From an uncultured Alphaproteobacteria bacterium (GTDB lineage: Bacteria > Pseudomonadota > Alphaproteobacteria > MPNO01 > UBA830), in assembly GCA_913046035.1 (NCBI GenBank), contig CAJWSW010000003.1, positions 1-64,000 of the forward strand: 64,000 nucleotides of DNA, in the 5' to 3' direction. Shown here one piece after another: positions 20,399-30,835 of the stretch (position 1 is the first letter of the stretch; every line of letters starts with the position of its first letter). Under the pieces are notes generated by a model. That model worked only from the letters and a program-made list of their open reading frames with translations, searched no databases and was not told the DNA's origin. The position numbers and the translations under genes were made by a program.

Positions 20399-20543
20399 GC
20401 CTCGGATAAAAGCATCCCTTCGTTCCTCGGTAAATGTTCAATTTTACAGATTAATTTTTGAGTGAGCTTCATAGGCTGCACGTTTGCAATAGGTTTTCGC
20501 GATCAACATTGGAGTAACAGGGCTAAGTAAGTTGTCAGATGAT

Positions 20544-21512
20544 TTAATCGGCTGTCACGAGACGTTCTTTCCATTTTTCAGCCATGCCTTTCGACGAGTT
20601 ATCGCCTAGCCGAGAAATGGCCTGCTCGACAAAATCTGTTTCGGCTTGATCGATAAAATGTTTTATAAGCCTCAGAGTGACCGGTCCCGGCAGTTTGTCT
20701 TCGGTATCATTAATCTCTGTTCCGTTCAGTTTATTTACAGGCAGGATCACCGGCGTCGTGCTGCATATAAAAGCTTCGTCGGCCGCATAAATGTCATACG
20801 GAGTAAAATCGCCCTCTACCGTCTCGATCCCAAGCTTTTTGGCAATCTCTAAAATCGCTGTTCGAGTTACACCGCCCAATACATTTCGAGGAGATGATGT
20901 GCAGAGGCGGCCTTCCGCTACAAAAAAGAAATTACCCGTGTTTGTCTCCGCAATATTACCCGCTGCATCGAGCATTAGCGGAGTGGCTCGCGGGTTGGCG
21001 CGTTTGACCTCTATCGCAGCTTGTATTTGGTTCATACGGCTTAGAACCTTCGCCTTGGGGTCAATACTATCCGGTGGTGTACGACGCACGCCAGGCGTAA
21101 CGAGTTCGATACCCTCGAGGTAACTGGCCGCGAAGTTGTCAAAGTCGATTTCGACGCAGAACATTGAAACAATGGTCGAAGATGGTCTGCCTGTAACGTT
21201 GTCTCCTCGCGTTATAACATGCCAGACTGCATAGTCGCTTTCTGCGTCGACGCGTCCAAGGTTTTGGGTCAGCGTTTGCTCAGTGGCATTCGCAAGTTCG
21301 GCTCGGGTAAGGCCAGGATCTATCCGTACATAAGCGAGAGACCGGAAAAGGCGATCGAGATGCGTGTCTAGTCGGAACAGTTTATGACGAAAAGTTCGGG
21401 TAACTTCATAAACGCCATCGCCGCCAAAAAAACCACGCTCGGTTACTGGCACCAAAGCTTTGTATTCGGGCAGAAATTTGCCGTTTAGATAAATAATACT
21501 CTCGGGGTTCAT
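20544..21512 (-). CDS. Aminotransferase class IV (branched-chain/D-amino acid aminotransferase-like)
   Basis: IYLNGKFLPE, RGFFGGDGVYEVTRTF, DPKAKVLSRMNQIQA, ETNTGNFFFV. Confidence 0.88.
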   Translation of the reverse strand: MNPESIIYLNGKFLPEYKALVPVTERGFFGGDGVYEVTRTFRHKLFRLDTHLDRLFRSLAYVRIDPGLTRAELANATEQTLTQNLGRVDAESDYAVWHVITRGDNVTGRPSSTIVSMFCVEIDFDNFAASYLEGIELVTPGVRRTPPDSIDPKAKVLSRMNQIQAAIEVKRANPRATPLMLDAAGNIAETNTGNFFFVAEGRLCTSSPRNVLGGVTRTAILEIAKKLGIETVEGDFTPYDIYAADEAFICSTTPVILPVNKLNGTEINDTEDKLPGPVTLRLIKHFIDQAETDFVEQAISRLGDNSSKGMAEKWKERLVTAD

Positions 21513-21717
21513 CAGAATATACTAGCCGTATTGAGCGTTTTTGTCTTTTTTTGATAATGGGTCACCAACAGTTTGGTAACTTTCCTCTAAAAAGATACTA
21601 GGTGCTACCGGACTAAGGCCTGAAATTGGTTCCGTCGTCGGCTTGTAAATATGAGTTTTTCTACCTCCTTGGCAAAAGACCGGCCGAATAAAGAATAAGA
21701 CACCGAGGCATAAATAT

Positions 21718-22608
21718 TTGAGTATTCGCCTTCAAATTGAGACAGTTCAAGGGCGCTGGACGACACTCCCAGCAAATCTGCGCGGTGTAATCTTTGTATC
21801 CGTTGGCGCGGTTCTTCTTACAATAATGGCAGTATTCGTAAAAATACTGGGCGAGACAATCTCAGCAGCCCAGCTGATGTTTTGTCGTTCGTTGGTGGGT
21901 TTCCTTATTTTTGCCCCCTGGTTGATCGCAACTGGCGGTTTAACGTTTATTCGCACAAAAAGGTCGCAAATGCACTTGCAGCGTGGTTTTTGGGGTGCCT
22001 GCGGTAATTTCTGTTTTTTCTATGCTATTACCCACCTCTTATTGGCCGATGCAATGGCCTTACAGTTTTCACGGCCGCTTTTCATGATACTGCTGGCGTT
22101 TCTCTTTTTGCAGGAAATTGCAGGTCGCCAGAGGATCGTTATCACTTTTATCGGCTTCACCGGCATTATTATCATGCTCCGCCCTTTTGATGCTGGCTTT
22201 GATCCAAATGGCATTGTCGCAGTGATAGGCGCAATATTCGGTGGGATGGTTGTAATTTGTATTAAAAAGCTCTCTTCAACCGAACCAACGCGCCGAATCA
22301 TTTTCTATTACGCGTTCTATACGACCTTATTCTCAGCTATTCCGGCGGTTATCTTTTGGACTACCCCGACGTTGAATGAGATCTGGATCCTAATATTGAT
22401 CGGGTTCCTTGGAATATTGGGTCAATCTTGCATAACTCATGGTTTTACGCTCGGCGAAGCTACGATCACAGTACCATTCGATTATATGAGGATAGTGTAT
22501 TCCGCAATTTTCGGTGTTCTGCTGTTCGCAGAGGTGCCGAGTTGGTGGAGTATTGGCGGTGCGATTTTGATCATTGCGAGCAATCTTTATTTGTTAAGGC
22601 GCGGTTAG
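21718..22608 (+). CDS. EamA/DMT family transporter
   Basis: About 296 aa multi-TM protein resembling the DMT protein at 12875-13792. Confidence 0.85.
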   Translation: MSIRLQIETVQGRWTTLPANLRGVIFVSVGAVLLTIMAVFVKILGETISAAQLMFCRSLVGFLIFAPWLIATGGLTFIRTKRSQMHLQRGFWGACGNFCFFYAITHLLLADAMALQFSRPLFMILLAFLFLQEIAGRQRIVITFIGFTGIIIMLRPFDAGFDPNGIVAVIGAIFGGMVVICIKKLSSTEPTRRIIFYYAFYTTLFSAIPAVIFWTTPTLNEIWILILIGFLGILGQSCITHGFTLGEATITVPFDYMRIVYSAIFGVLLFAEVPSWWSIGGAILIIASNLYLLRRG

Positions 22609-22688
22609 TGTTATGGATGTTAGTCTTCGGATCGAAATTTCTTAAGTCGAGGAGTTGATCCAGTGTTTACTGACAGTGAAGGTTCAGC

Positions 22689-23801
22689 ATGAACCCAATA
22701 CGAAAATTTTCTCGTAATAAATTAGCAATTGGCCTTTTTGGATCGAACTGCGACGGCGGCCTTGCTTGCTCTACATTTCCTGAACGTTGGGAAGCTTCGT
22801 GGGATAATTGCCGAGAGTTAGCAATCCACGCTGATGATGCCGGTCTGGACTTTATGTTGCCTCTGGGACGTTGGATTGGATATGGCGGGATAACTAACCA
22901 TAATGCCTCAAACTTCGAGACTATCACCTGGGCTTCGGGTCTTTTGGCGGTTACCCGGAATATCATGGCTTTCGGTACTATTCACGTCACCGCCCACTCC
23001 CCTGCTGTCGCAGCTAAACAGATGGTGACGGCAGATCACATCGGCGGCGGACGTTTTGGGCTCAACATCGTATGCGGTTGGTACCAAAAGGAATTTGATA
23101 TGCTTGGGGTCGATCTAGGGGACCATGAGCGGCGTTACGACCTCGGCCAGGAATGGATTGACCTCGTGAACCGAATTTGGAGTGAAGACGAACCTTTCGA
23201 TTTTACCGGTGAGTTTTTCCATACCAGGGGAACAGTTTTACATCCTAAACCCGTTGGCAATGTGCGTCCTATGGTAGTTTGCGCGGGAACCTCGGGTAGA
23301 GGCAGGGACTATGCAGTGAGAAATGCCGACATGCTATTTCACACTTTCTACGATTACGAAAAATTTCGTCACGATTGCATAGCTTTGCGGCAAGCAGGGC
23401 GCGACATAGGCCGAGACGTAGGCTTATTCACAAATTTAGGTGTCGTTTGCCGACCAACTCAGAGGGAGGCTGAGGAGTACCATCATTATTACGCTGTCGA
23501 ATATGCGGATATAGAAGCTTGTCGGACCATGATGGTAGAGCGTGGGATTGATACTAAGGACATTTCTGAGGCCGAGCGACGACGTTTTCACCTTCGGGCC
23601 GCGACGGCCAACGGCGCAACACCGATAGTAGGGGATCCCGATAGCGTGGCTGATCAGTTGGCCAAACTTTCAGACGCCGGTGCCAATGCAGTGGCTATTG
23701 GTCTGCCAAATTATTTGAACGATCTGCCTATCTTTGTAGAAGAAGTCTTGCCGCGCCTCGAGGCAAGGGGATATAGAGTACCGTCACCTAGAGGTGTTTA
23801 A
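22689..23801 (+). CDS. LLM-class flavin-dependent oxidoreductase (RutA/luciferase-like monooxygenase family)
   Basis: LAIHADDAGLDFMLPLGRW, GGGRFGLNIVCGW, ADQLAKLSDAGANAVAIGLPNY. Confidence 0.88.
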   Translation: MNPIRKFSRNKLAIGLFGSNCDGGLACSTFPERWEASWDNCRELAIHADDAGLDFMLPLGRWIGYGGITNHNASNFETITWASGLLAVTRNIMAFGTIHVTAHSPAVAAKQMVTADHIGGGRFGLNIVCGWYQKEFDMLGVDLGDHERRYDLGQEWIDLVNRIWSEDEPFDFTGEFFHTRGTVLHPKPVGNVRPMVVCAGTSGRGRDYAVRNADMLFHTFYDYEKFRHDCIALRQAGRDIGRDVGLFTNLGVVCRPTQREAEEYHHYYAVEYADIEACRTMMVERGIDTKDISEAERRRFHLRAATANGATPIVGDPDSVADQLAKLSDAGANAVAIGLPNYLNDLPIFVEEVLPRLEARGYRVPSPRGV

Positions 23802-23959
23802 GAGGATTGGATGTTTTCATGTCGATTACGCTGTGTCGCCAAACGCTAAAGGTAATAATTTTGACGTTTTTAAAATTCTCTCAAACATTGACCTCTTTCA
23901 CGCAAACACCGGCGATTCTGCTAAGGTCCGCTATCTGAATTAATCGCGGGAGCTTGCTT

Positions 23960-24982
23960 ATGCCTTCCAGATTGTTTGCTTTTGGGGTCACGTTCGGTAT
24001 TGCCGCGTTGATGACCTATGTCCTGGTAACGGGGCGGGATCTTTTAATTCCGTTCGCGATCGCGGTAATGATCTGGTATGTGATTATTGCACTCTCTCGT
24101 CTGATCGAGGTTCAGCTGAGTGCGCCAAGCTGGCTATCTCTGTCCGCATCGATTATTTTTTTTGTTGTAGTGCTTGGGCTAATCGTAGAATTAATCAGTG
24201 GAAATATTACCGCTGTGCGTGACGCAGCGCCAACCTATCAGGCTAACCTTGAAAAATTAGTCGAAAGCGCAATGAAGCTTTCAGGACTTACAGAACTGCC
24301 AACCATAGCGAACATTGTGGACCAGGTTGATGTAAGGGCACTGATTAGCGGCGTCGCCGGCGCGGTTGCAAAAGTGGCTGGGAATACAGGTTTAATTGTC
24401 ATCTACGTTATTTTTCTGTTGGCCGAACAGCGAACATTCCCTCGGAAGATAGAGGCTTTGTTCCCAGAAGCCGGACGGCGAAAAGAGGTTCAGATCATCT
24501 TGTCTGATATTCAGAAACGCACCCAAACGTATATTGCGGTAAAGACGCTCCTCAGCTTGGTAACGGCAGTTATAAGCTATGTGGTTCTTGTTGCAGTGGG
24601 TTTGGACCTCGCCGGTTTTTGGGCCTTCGTTATTTTCTTGTTAGCTTACATTCCAACAATTGGTTCTTTGCTTGGTGTAATCTTTCCGGCTCTGATGGCG
24701 TTGCTCCAGTTCGGCGGCATAAGTGAATTTCTTATTATTGCGGTAGGACTAGGCGCCGCCCAGTTGGTTATTGGCAATGTGCTTGAGCCCCGAATGATGG
24801 GGCGGTCACTCAACCTTTCGTCGTTAGTGGTAATCGTGTCGTTGGCAGTGTGGGGGTCACTATGGGGTGTGACCGGCATGTTTCTGTCGGTCCCAATCAC
24901 CGTCGTCTTGATGATTATACTCGCCCAATTCAAACAGACACGCCCGATCGCGATCCTTCTGAGTGCGAACGGGAAAGTCTGA
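23960..24982 (+). CDS. AI-2E (PerM/TqsA) family transporter
   Basis: FLLAYIPTIGSLLGVIFPALMALLQFG and NVLEPRMMGRSLNLSSLVVIVSLAVWGSLWGVTGMFLSVPITV motifs. Confidence 0.9.
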   Translation: MPSRLFAFGVTFGIAALMTYVLVTGRDLLIPFAIAVMIWYVIIALSRLIEVQLSAPSWLSLSASIIFFVVVLGLIVELISGNITAVRDAAPTYQANLEKLVESAMKLSGLTELPTIANIVDQVDVRALISGVAGAVAKVAGNTGLIVIYVIFLLAEQRTFPRKIEALFPEAGRRKEVQIILSDIQKRTQTYIAVKTLLSLVTAVISYVVLVAVGLDLAGFWAFVIFLLAYIPTIGSLLGVIFPALMALLQFGGISEFLIIAVGLGAAQLVIGNVLEPRMMGRSLNLSSLVVIVSLAVWGSLWGVTGMFLSVPITVVLMIILAQFKQTRPIAILLSANGKV

Positions 24983-25004
24983 AGTTACACAGGTTTTTCG
25001 ACGA

Positions 25005-26393
25005 CTACTTGAAATAACCAAGAGCCTGCCACCATAGATATAAAAGAGGCATTATCAGGATCCATGCGGTGGCGCACATCGCAAGAATAAGCCGCGTCAA
25101 ATGAGCCATTGATATACCAGCCAGGTGCGCCGCCAGTATGAAGGGCGGAAATTGGTATGCAAACATCGCCATCGTCCAGCTTAGCGGTTGCGTCAACAAA
25201 ACTGTCTTTATCGGCCAGCCTGTGGAGGCTGCTATTTCGGTTGCAAGCGTTGTCATTATAGCGGGTTGTCCCGGCACAGTTGTTACAAGCCCCATTGCAG
25301 CACCTACAGCACTGATAGTGACAAAATTTAAAAAGTCTTGACCCTCGGTTAAAGGTATAATGTCAAACAGAAAGCCACTGATATATGCACCAAGGCCAGC
25401 ATCGGCGACCACCGCACCCATGCCGATAACGCCGGCCACAAAAAACCATGGCGCATATGAAATTTTACTCATCATGATTGATGCGGGGACAAGGCCAACG
25501 CGCGGCAGCATACAAATTAAAGCAGCGCCGAGCGCGATCCATGCCGGCGACACACCGTGTGCAAAATCCGTTAGCCAAAGACCGAGTGCAGCGGCTAGCA
25601 CCATCATTAAACGTGTCTGTTCTGCAGAGGATTTGATGGGTGCAACTTTGTCGTCATCTTTTTCGATTTCGTCTGCGAATAGTGTTCGGCACAGCAGTGG
25701 AATCGCGATGATTGATACAGTGCCGATAACCGGAAAGTTGGCGATTAGATATTCGGCGTATGTGAAGGTTATGCCGTGAATACTCTCGGTTGCACCCAGC
25801 CACCCCAAATTTGGCACTGCTGCGGGAAGTACTGCGAGACTTGGATAAACTGATCCCGCCGCAACGGCTAAGCCCATCCCAGCACGTCCATGGCTTCCTG
25901 GCCCAAACCCAATTTCATCCGCAAGTGCCATGAAGATTGGAATCATGATCACAATACGCCCGGTGTTTGAGGGAATAATGAAGCAAAGGACTGTGCTCAC
26001 TGCGGTAATTCCGCATAGAATTCCAAAATAGCTGCTGGGAAAGATTTTTAAGAGCCAGCTAGCAAGCGTTCGGCCGAAACCGGTTTCTTGGACCGCGGCG
26101 CCAATTATTAGCCCGCCAAAAATCATCCATACTGCCGCAGAATGAAACCCGGAAAAAACCATCGGCGCTGCGGCATCTGTCAAGACCATCGCGAGAAAAA
26201 AGAATATTATAGCCGTGAAGTATTCTGGGACGATGCCACTGGCCCAAAGTGAAACCGCCACAACTACGACGGCGGCGATCTGCATCGTATCAGAAGACGC
26301 GCCGAGGGGTGGTGTCTGACACCATAAAAATATCCCAACTAACAGGCCGATGATCGTCACCGATACCGGGAAAATGCCTATGCTTTTGTCCAT
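25005..26393 (-). CDS. SLC13/DASS family anion permease
   Basis: Multi-TM; IIPSNTGRIVIMIPIFMALADEIG signature-like motif. Start adjusted to MDKSIGIF. Confidence 0.8.
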   Translation of the reverse strand: MDKSIGIFPVSVTIIGLLVGIFLWCQTPPLGASSDTMQIAAVVVVAVSLWASGIVPEYFTAIIFFFLAMVLTDAAAPMVFSGFHSAAVWMIFGGLIIGAAVQETGFGRTLASWLLKIFPSSYFGILCGITAVSTVLCFIIPSNTGRIVIMIPIFMALADEIGFGPGSHGRAGMGLAVAAGSVYPSLAVLPAAVPNLGWLGATESIHGITFTYAEYLIANFPVIGTVSIIAIPLLCRTLFADEIEKDDDKVAPIKSSAEQTRLMMVLAAALGLWLTDFAHGVSPAWIALGAALICMLPRVGLVPASIMMSKISYAPWFFVAGVIGMGAVVADAGLGAYISGFLFDIIPLTEGQDFLNFVTISAVGAAMGLVTTVPGQPAIMTTLATEIAASTGWPIKTVLLTQPLSWTMAMFAYQFPPFILAAHLAGISMAHLTRLILAMCATAWILIMPLLYLWWQALGYFK

Positions 26394-26513
26394 TATAAGA
26401 AACTGCGGGGCAGCTTGTGGTGTGTCAATACGACAGGACACTTTATGGGCTTAGTTCTGTTGCGTGGGTGAAGAGGTCGCGGTATGTCGAGGAGCGAGTA
26501 AATAGGAAAAGCC

Positions 26514-28115
26514 ATGAACAATGCCGAACTGATTGTCCAAATACTCAAGAAAGTGGGAACTACCCATGGGTTTGGGATCCCCAGTGGAAACGTTCTACCG
26601 TTGATGGAAGCTATGCGACTGCATGATCTACCGTTTGTCCTCACTGCTCACGAGGGGTCTGCTGGTTTCGCCGCAGATGTCATGGGTAGAATGTTGGAGG
26701 TGCCAGGCCTCTGTATCGCAACTTTGGGTCCCGGAGCAACGAACCTTGCCACCGGTGTCGGGAATGCTTGGCTTGATCGGTCACCGATGATTGCCATTAC
26801 CTGTAACTTGCAAACTGATCAGCTTGGCCGGCGGATCCAGATGTATATTGATCACCATCAACTTTTTAGACCGATCACTAAGGCGACTTTACCGCTGCGT
26901 GAGGGTTGCGTTGCGGCGACGGTGGCTGAAGCCGTTAAGATCGCAATGTCTGAACCAAGGGGGCCGGTGCATCTTGATCTTCCGGAGGATGTTGCTCTCG
27001 CCACAGCGACTGAGACTATCCCGGAGATACCTGGTTTTGCACCTATAGAATCTGCCAGCTCTAAAAGTGTTAACGCTGGTCTTGAAGTAATGGCGATGGC
27101 CAGGCGCCCGATAGCTTTGTTTGGATCAAATAGTATGCGGATGAGAGATCCCGGGCTTTTGTTGTCGTTTATAGAGCACCACGGTTTGCCTTTCTGCACA
27201 ACCACAATGGCGAAGGGGATGATAGACGAAGATCACCCACTATCCATCGGGTGCATTGAGCGTGGCAAGCGGCAACTGCAAAGGTCTTTCTTACATTCTT
27301 CGGATTTGATTGTAGGGGTTGGCTACGACACCATTGAAGTTGAGTATGAGGCTTGGATTGGCGATACGCCGCTCTTACAAATCGACATCGAAAAGGCGGA
27401 CGTCTCAGCGTCAGTGGATGTAAAAGGCGAAGTGATCGGCGACCTTGATAACTCGTTAGAACAGATGGTAGCGATGGACCCAACCTCAAATGTTTGGGGC
27501 CAAGACGAGATAGATGGGCACAGGTTGAAATTTCATGCCGCACTGCGTCCGAGCGCGACGACCTTTACGCCGCACGAAGCAATTGACGTGGTGCGCGATA
27601 TACTGCCACCTGAGGGTATTTTAACATTCGATGTTGGCGCACATACGCATCAGATTGCCAGCCAGTGGGTCGCGCATTTTCCGAAGACGTTTCATATAAC
27701 TAACGGCTGGTCATCGATGGGGTTCGGTCTGCCGTCCGCTATTGCCGCTAAGCTAGCGCGCCCAGATCTCTCAGTAGTATGCATCCTTGGAGATGGGTGT
27801 TTCCAGATGACTTGCGGCGAAATGGCGACAGCAAAACGTCTGGGCATTTGCCTTCCCGTCATCGTTCTTGATGATCGGTGGCTTGGGCTTATCCGGGTTA
27901 AACAACAACGCCGCCAACTACCGGTTTACGGAACCGCATTGCAGGAAGAAGATTATTCCGAGCCGCCAGCGCATTACTTTGGTGTTCCTGCCGTTGGAGT
28001 TAGGGATGCCGAAGCCTTACGAGAAAAACTTAGCCAAGCGTTAGAGAGTAAAGGACCCACAGTAATAGAAGCCATAGTCGATGCGGAACATTATTTAGAC
28101 ACGGTCTTTGATTAA
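26514..28115 (+). CDS. Thiamine diphosphate-binding enzyme (acetolactate synthase large-subunit-like)
   Basis: HEGSAGFAADVMGRMLEVPGLCIATLGPGATNLATGVGNAWLD; ThDP motif GDGCFQMTCGEMATAKRLGICLPVIVLDD. Confidence 0.9.
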   Translation: MNNAELIVQILKKVGTTHGFGIPSGNVLPLMEAMRLHDLPFVLTAHEGSAGFAADVMGRMLEVPGLCIATLGPGATNLATGVGNAWLDRSPMIAITCNLQTDQLGRRIQMYIDHHQLFRPITKATLPLREGCVAATVAEAVKIAMSEPRGPVHLDLPEDVALATATETIPEIPGFAPIESASSKSVNAGLEVMAMARRPIALFGSNSMRMRDPGLLLSFIEHHGLPFCTTTMAKGMIDEDHPLSIGCIERGKRQLQRSFLHSSDLIVGVGYDTIEVEYEAWIGDTPLLQIDIEKADVSASVDVKGEVIGDLDNSLEQMVAMDPTSNVWGQDEIDGHRLKFHAALRPSATTFTPHEAIDVVRDILPPEGILTFDVGAHTHQIASQWVAHFPKTFHITNGWSSMGFGLPSAIAAKLARPDLSVVCILGDGCFQMTCGEMATAKRLGICLPVIVLDDRWLGLIRVKQQRRQLPVYGTALQEEDYSEPPAHYFGVPAVGVRDAEALREKLSQALESKGPTVIEAIVDAEHYLDTVFD

Positions 28116-28166
28116 GAAAATTTTGAACGTAAAATTAGGGTTAAAATACAGCCGAGGGGAATTTTG

Positions 28167-28673
28167 ATGGTGTATACGCTCGAACAGCTATCTGCCGACT
28201 GCAGAGCCGCTATGGATGCAGATCCAGGTCCTGCCGGTCGAGAGAGGGTTAGGGATTTTGTCTCGCAGGCGTGCAACGATGATGATTTCGTCGCCGAACA
28301 TTTTAACCCGGAAAACACAACCCCCCGCAAGGTAATCTATGAGGATAAAAAACATAAGTTTTGTATCCTGGCCCATGTATACGAGGGTGCGAAAGGCTCC
28401 AATCCCCACGACCACGGTCCTAGTTGGGCAATATATGCACAAGTGGAGGGCGTAACGACCATGACGGATTGGGAAAAAATAAAGGAGCCCGAGAATGGCA
28501 ATCCCGGCGAGGTTCGTAAATTAAAAGACTACGATATGCATAGAGGGGATGCTTATCTATATAATGAGGGAGATCTGCATTCACCTTCGCGTTCCGCAAC
28601 AACCCGATTAATCCGGGTTGAAGGCCAGAACCTAATTGGTGTGAAACGAGACACTTATAAAGCAATTGATTGA
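28167..28673 (+). CDS. Cupin-fold protein (cysteine dioxygenase-like)
   Basis: SNPHDHGPSWAIYAQVEGVTTMTDWEKI metal-binding-like motif. Confidence 0.65.
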   Translation: MVYTLEQLSADCRAAMDADPGPAGRERVRDFVSQACNDDDFVAEHFNPENTTPRKVIYEDKKHKFCILAHVYEGAKGSNPHDHGPSWAIYAQVEGVTTMTDWEKIKEPENGNPGEVRKLKDYDMHRGDAYLYNEGDLHSPSRSATTRLIRVEGQNLIGVKRDTYKAID

Positions 28674-28913
28674 TCCCGACTTGCGAAACCCTTGCATCGC
28701 TATAGTCGAGAGGTGTCCAATGGCTATCATGCGTTTGGAACTGAATTTGGTTGCAATGAATTTGCTCAGGGTAGTCCGCCGCCTCAGCACTTGCTGGGTG
28801 TTGATCTAGAGTATCATAGCAAAATAACTTAAGTGTCCGATAAGGATATTAAGTCCGCCAAAGAGTACATACCGGCAGCACTGAGGATCATAAAAGTAAG
28901 AGAAAATAAAAAC

Positions 28914-29399
28914 TTATTTCTTATCAGTGTTGGTACCGTGTAATTGCCTGCGGGCTGTCTCTCTTAACTCCGCTTTTTCGAGACTCAACTTATCTTTCAA
29001 GCTCATCAGGTAGGCAGAACCTGCCAAAATCAGAACAGCTCCTGCTGCTGAAATAAGTAATAGTGGCTCAGCCTCTTTTCCTTGGCCGATTATTGTTCTG
29101 CAAAGTGCTGTGATTGCAATGATAATTGGCAATGTTACAGGTATCCTCCTGCTCGCGTAGAAGGCACCCACCATGCCGACAATCTCAGCGTAGATGAAAA
29201 ATAAAAAGAGATCCGAGAGACTTACGGACTGCGATATCCATACGGCTTTTAAATCAATAACCGCTGCAACCATGGTAAGCGCGCCGATGATCGCCAACAA
29301 GACTTTTTCACTAATAATCGTGGTCCAATGGAGCCCATTGTTGAAGCCGAGGTCATCCCCGAAAAGAGCTTTGAGGATTTTTGGGGTCCGATTTTCCAT
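28914..29399 (-). CDS. PsiE-like (phosphate-starvation-inducible E) membrane protein
   Basis: 161 aa with 4 predicted TM segments, GMVGAFYASRRIPVTLPIIIAITALCRTIIG. Confidence 0.7.
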   Translation of the reverse strand: MENRTPKILKALFGDDLGFNNGLHWTTIISEKVLLAIIGALTMVAAVIDLKAVWISQSVSLSDLFLFFIYAEIVGMVGAFYASRRIPVTLPIIIAITALCRTIIGQGKEAEPLLLISAAGAVLILAGSAYLMSLKDKLSLEKAELRETARRQLHGTNTDKK

Positions 29400-29528
29400 A
29401 CAACTACACCCTGATTTTTATGATGTTATTACGTTGGTTGTGCCAAATAGGATTTTGTTCAAATCCCCCTAAGTCAAAGGGTTGAGACTGAGGTTCAGTC
29501 AGATCTGACAGAGGAGCAACGTATGCAC

Positions 29529-30383
29529 TTATGGGTGCTCCGACGATGCGCTGTCTTCGAGAGCAATGAGACCCATCCCAGTGGTCATTGGTGCGTAATA
29601 ATTACGGTGGATCCGTTTAACATTTTCGCTCATTGCACCGCGCATCGTGAGCCACATTATAAGCTCGACCGCCTCTGCGCCGGCCTGTTCCATGATTTGC
29701 TGATGCGTCATTTCTGTAAGTACGTTCGGATTTGTTTCGATCTTATCTAAGAAGTTATTGTCAAACTCAGTGTTAAGGTGCCCGAACCTTGCACCATTAA
29801 GCTGATGGGACATGCCGCCAGTTCCCAGAATAACGACGCTCTTGTTTTCGGGGTAGGCCTCGACTGCTTCTCGGATTGCTTGGCCTAGTTTCCAGCAACG
29901 AAGTGCTGTGGGTAACGGGTGTTGTATTACGTTGACGGCGACGGGGACCACTTGAACCGGCCAAACCTCATCGTAATCCCAACAGAGATGCATCGGAACT
30001 AAGAAGCCGTGTTCAACCGACATCTCCTGGCACACAGTGATATCAAATTCATTGTAGACTAGTGAATTACATAGGTGCCAAGAAAAATCGGGATTGCCCT
30101 CGAAATCAGGTAGTGGACGGCGACCCCATCCCTCATCGCCTACCGCGTAGTTTTCAGCCGCTCCAACTGCAAAAGTAGGGTATTTGTCGAAAAAGAAGTC
30201 GCAGCCATGATCGTTGTAGACGACTATAGCAATGTCTGGTTTTTTTTCATTTAGCCACGTTTTGACGGGCTTATAACCGTCAAACAAGGGCTTCCAGTCG
30301 GGTTCGTTTTGGCGTCCCTGATCATGAACAAGCCCGATTGAGGGTACATGCGACGTGCCGATACCAGCGATGATTTTAGCCAT
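29529..30383 (-). CDS. ligB: Class III extradiol dioxygenase, protocatechuate 4,5-dioxygenase beta subunit-like
   Basis: GTSHVPS, VVYNDHGCDFF, DEGWGRRPLPD, GTGGMSHQLNGARFGHLNTEFD match LigB closely. Confidence 0.88.
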   Translation of the reverse strand: MAKIIAGIGTSHVPSIGLVHDQGRQNEPDWKPLFDGYKPVKTWLNEKKPDIAIVVYNDHGCDFFFDKYPTFAVGAAENYAVGDEGWGRRPLPDFEGNPDFSWHLCNSLVYNEFDITVCQEMSVEHGFLVPMHLCWDYDEVWPVQVVPVAVNVIQHPLPTALRCWKLGQAIREAVEAYPENKSVVILGTGGMSHQLNGARFGHLNTEFDNNFLDKIETNPNVLTEMTHQQIMEQAGAEAVELIMWLTMRGAMSENVKRIHRNYYAPMTTGMGLIALEDSASSEHP

Positions 30384-30396
30384 AGCCTTAGCCTAG

Positions 30397-30780
30397 TTAT
30401 TTTGCGCCTGCGGCGTTACGAGTTGCGAGAAATTCTTCGTATGTTTCATCCCGTTGATGAGCGCCGATCTGGTACAAACCGTGTCCTGTAACTGCTCCTA
30501 TTTTCATAATCATATAAATATTACCTCCATATTCATTCATTATGGTGCGCCAGTCCCTATCTCGAATGAGCTGACGTTCGACGTCCTCAAGGTCAGCCGA
30601 CGCCAGCACTGCCTCTTCGTCTGCAATGAATGCTTCACGGTTTTCTGGTTTGCACATAGACATCGCAAATTTATTAAGCCGGTATCCTCTCCGACTCTCT
30701 TTGGGCCCAAAAACCTGTGTATCCGCAATAGGGCGGGATTTGTCTAATTGAACTGCCATATCATTTCTCTGCTTGAACAT
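30397..30780 (-). CDS. ligA: Protocatechuate 4,5-dioxygenase alpha subunit-like
   Basis: SRRGYRLNKFAMSMCKPENREAFIADEEA...LIRDRDWRTIMNEYGGNIYMIMKI. Confidence 0.85.
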   Translation of the reverse strand: MFKQRNDMAVQLDKSRPIADTQVFGPKESRRGYRLNKFAMSMCKPENREAFIADEEAVLASADLEDVERQLIRDRDWRTIMNEYGGNIYMIMKIGAVTGHGLYQIGAHQRDETYEEFLATRNAAGAK

Positions 30781-30835
30781 GGCGAGATACTACAGCGTGT
30801 TTACCTGACCGTGAATGGATCAACACCATAGATCT

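Noticed and set aside
29486-29509. Short palindromes (GACTGA-GGT-TCAGTC and GTCAGATCTGAC) downstream of ligB
   Set aside because: Short arms and no U-tract; could be chance in this length of intergenic DNA.
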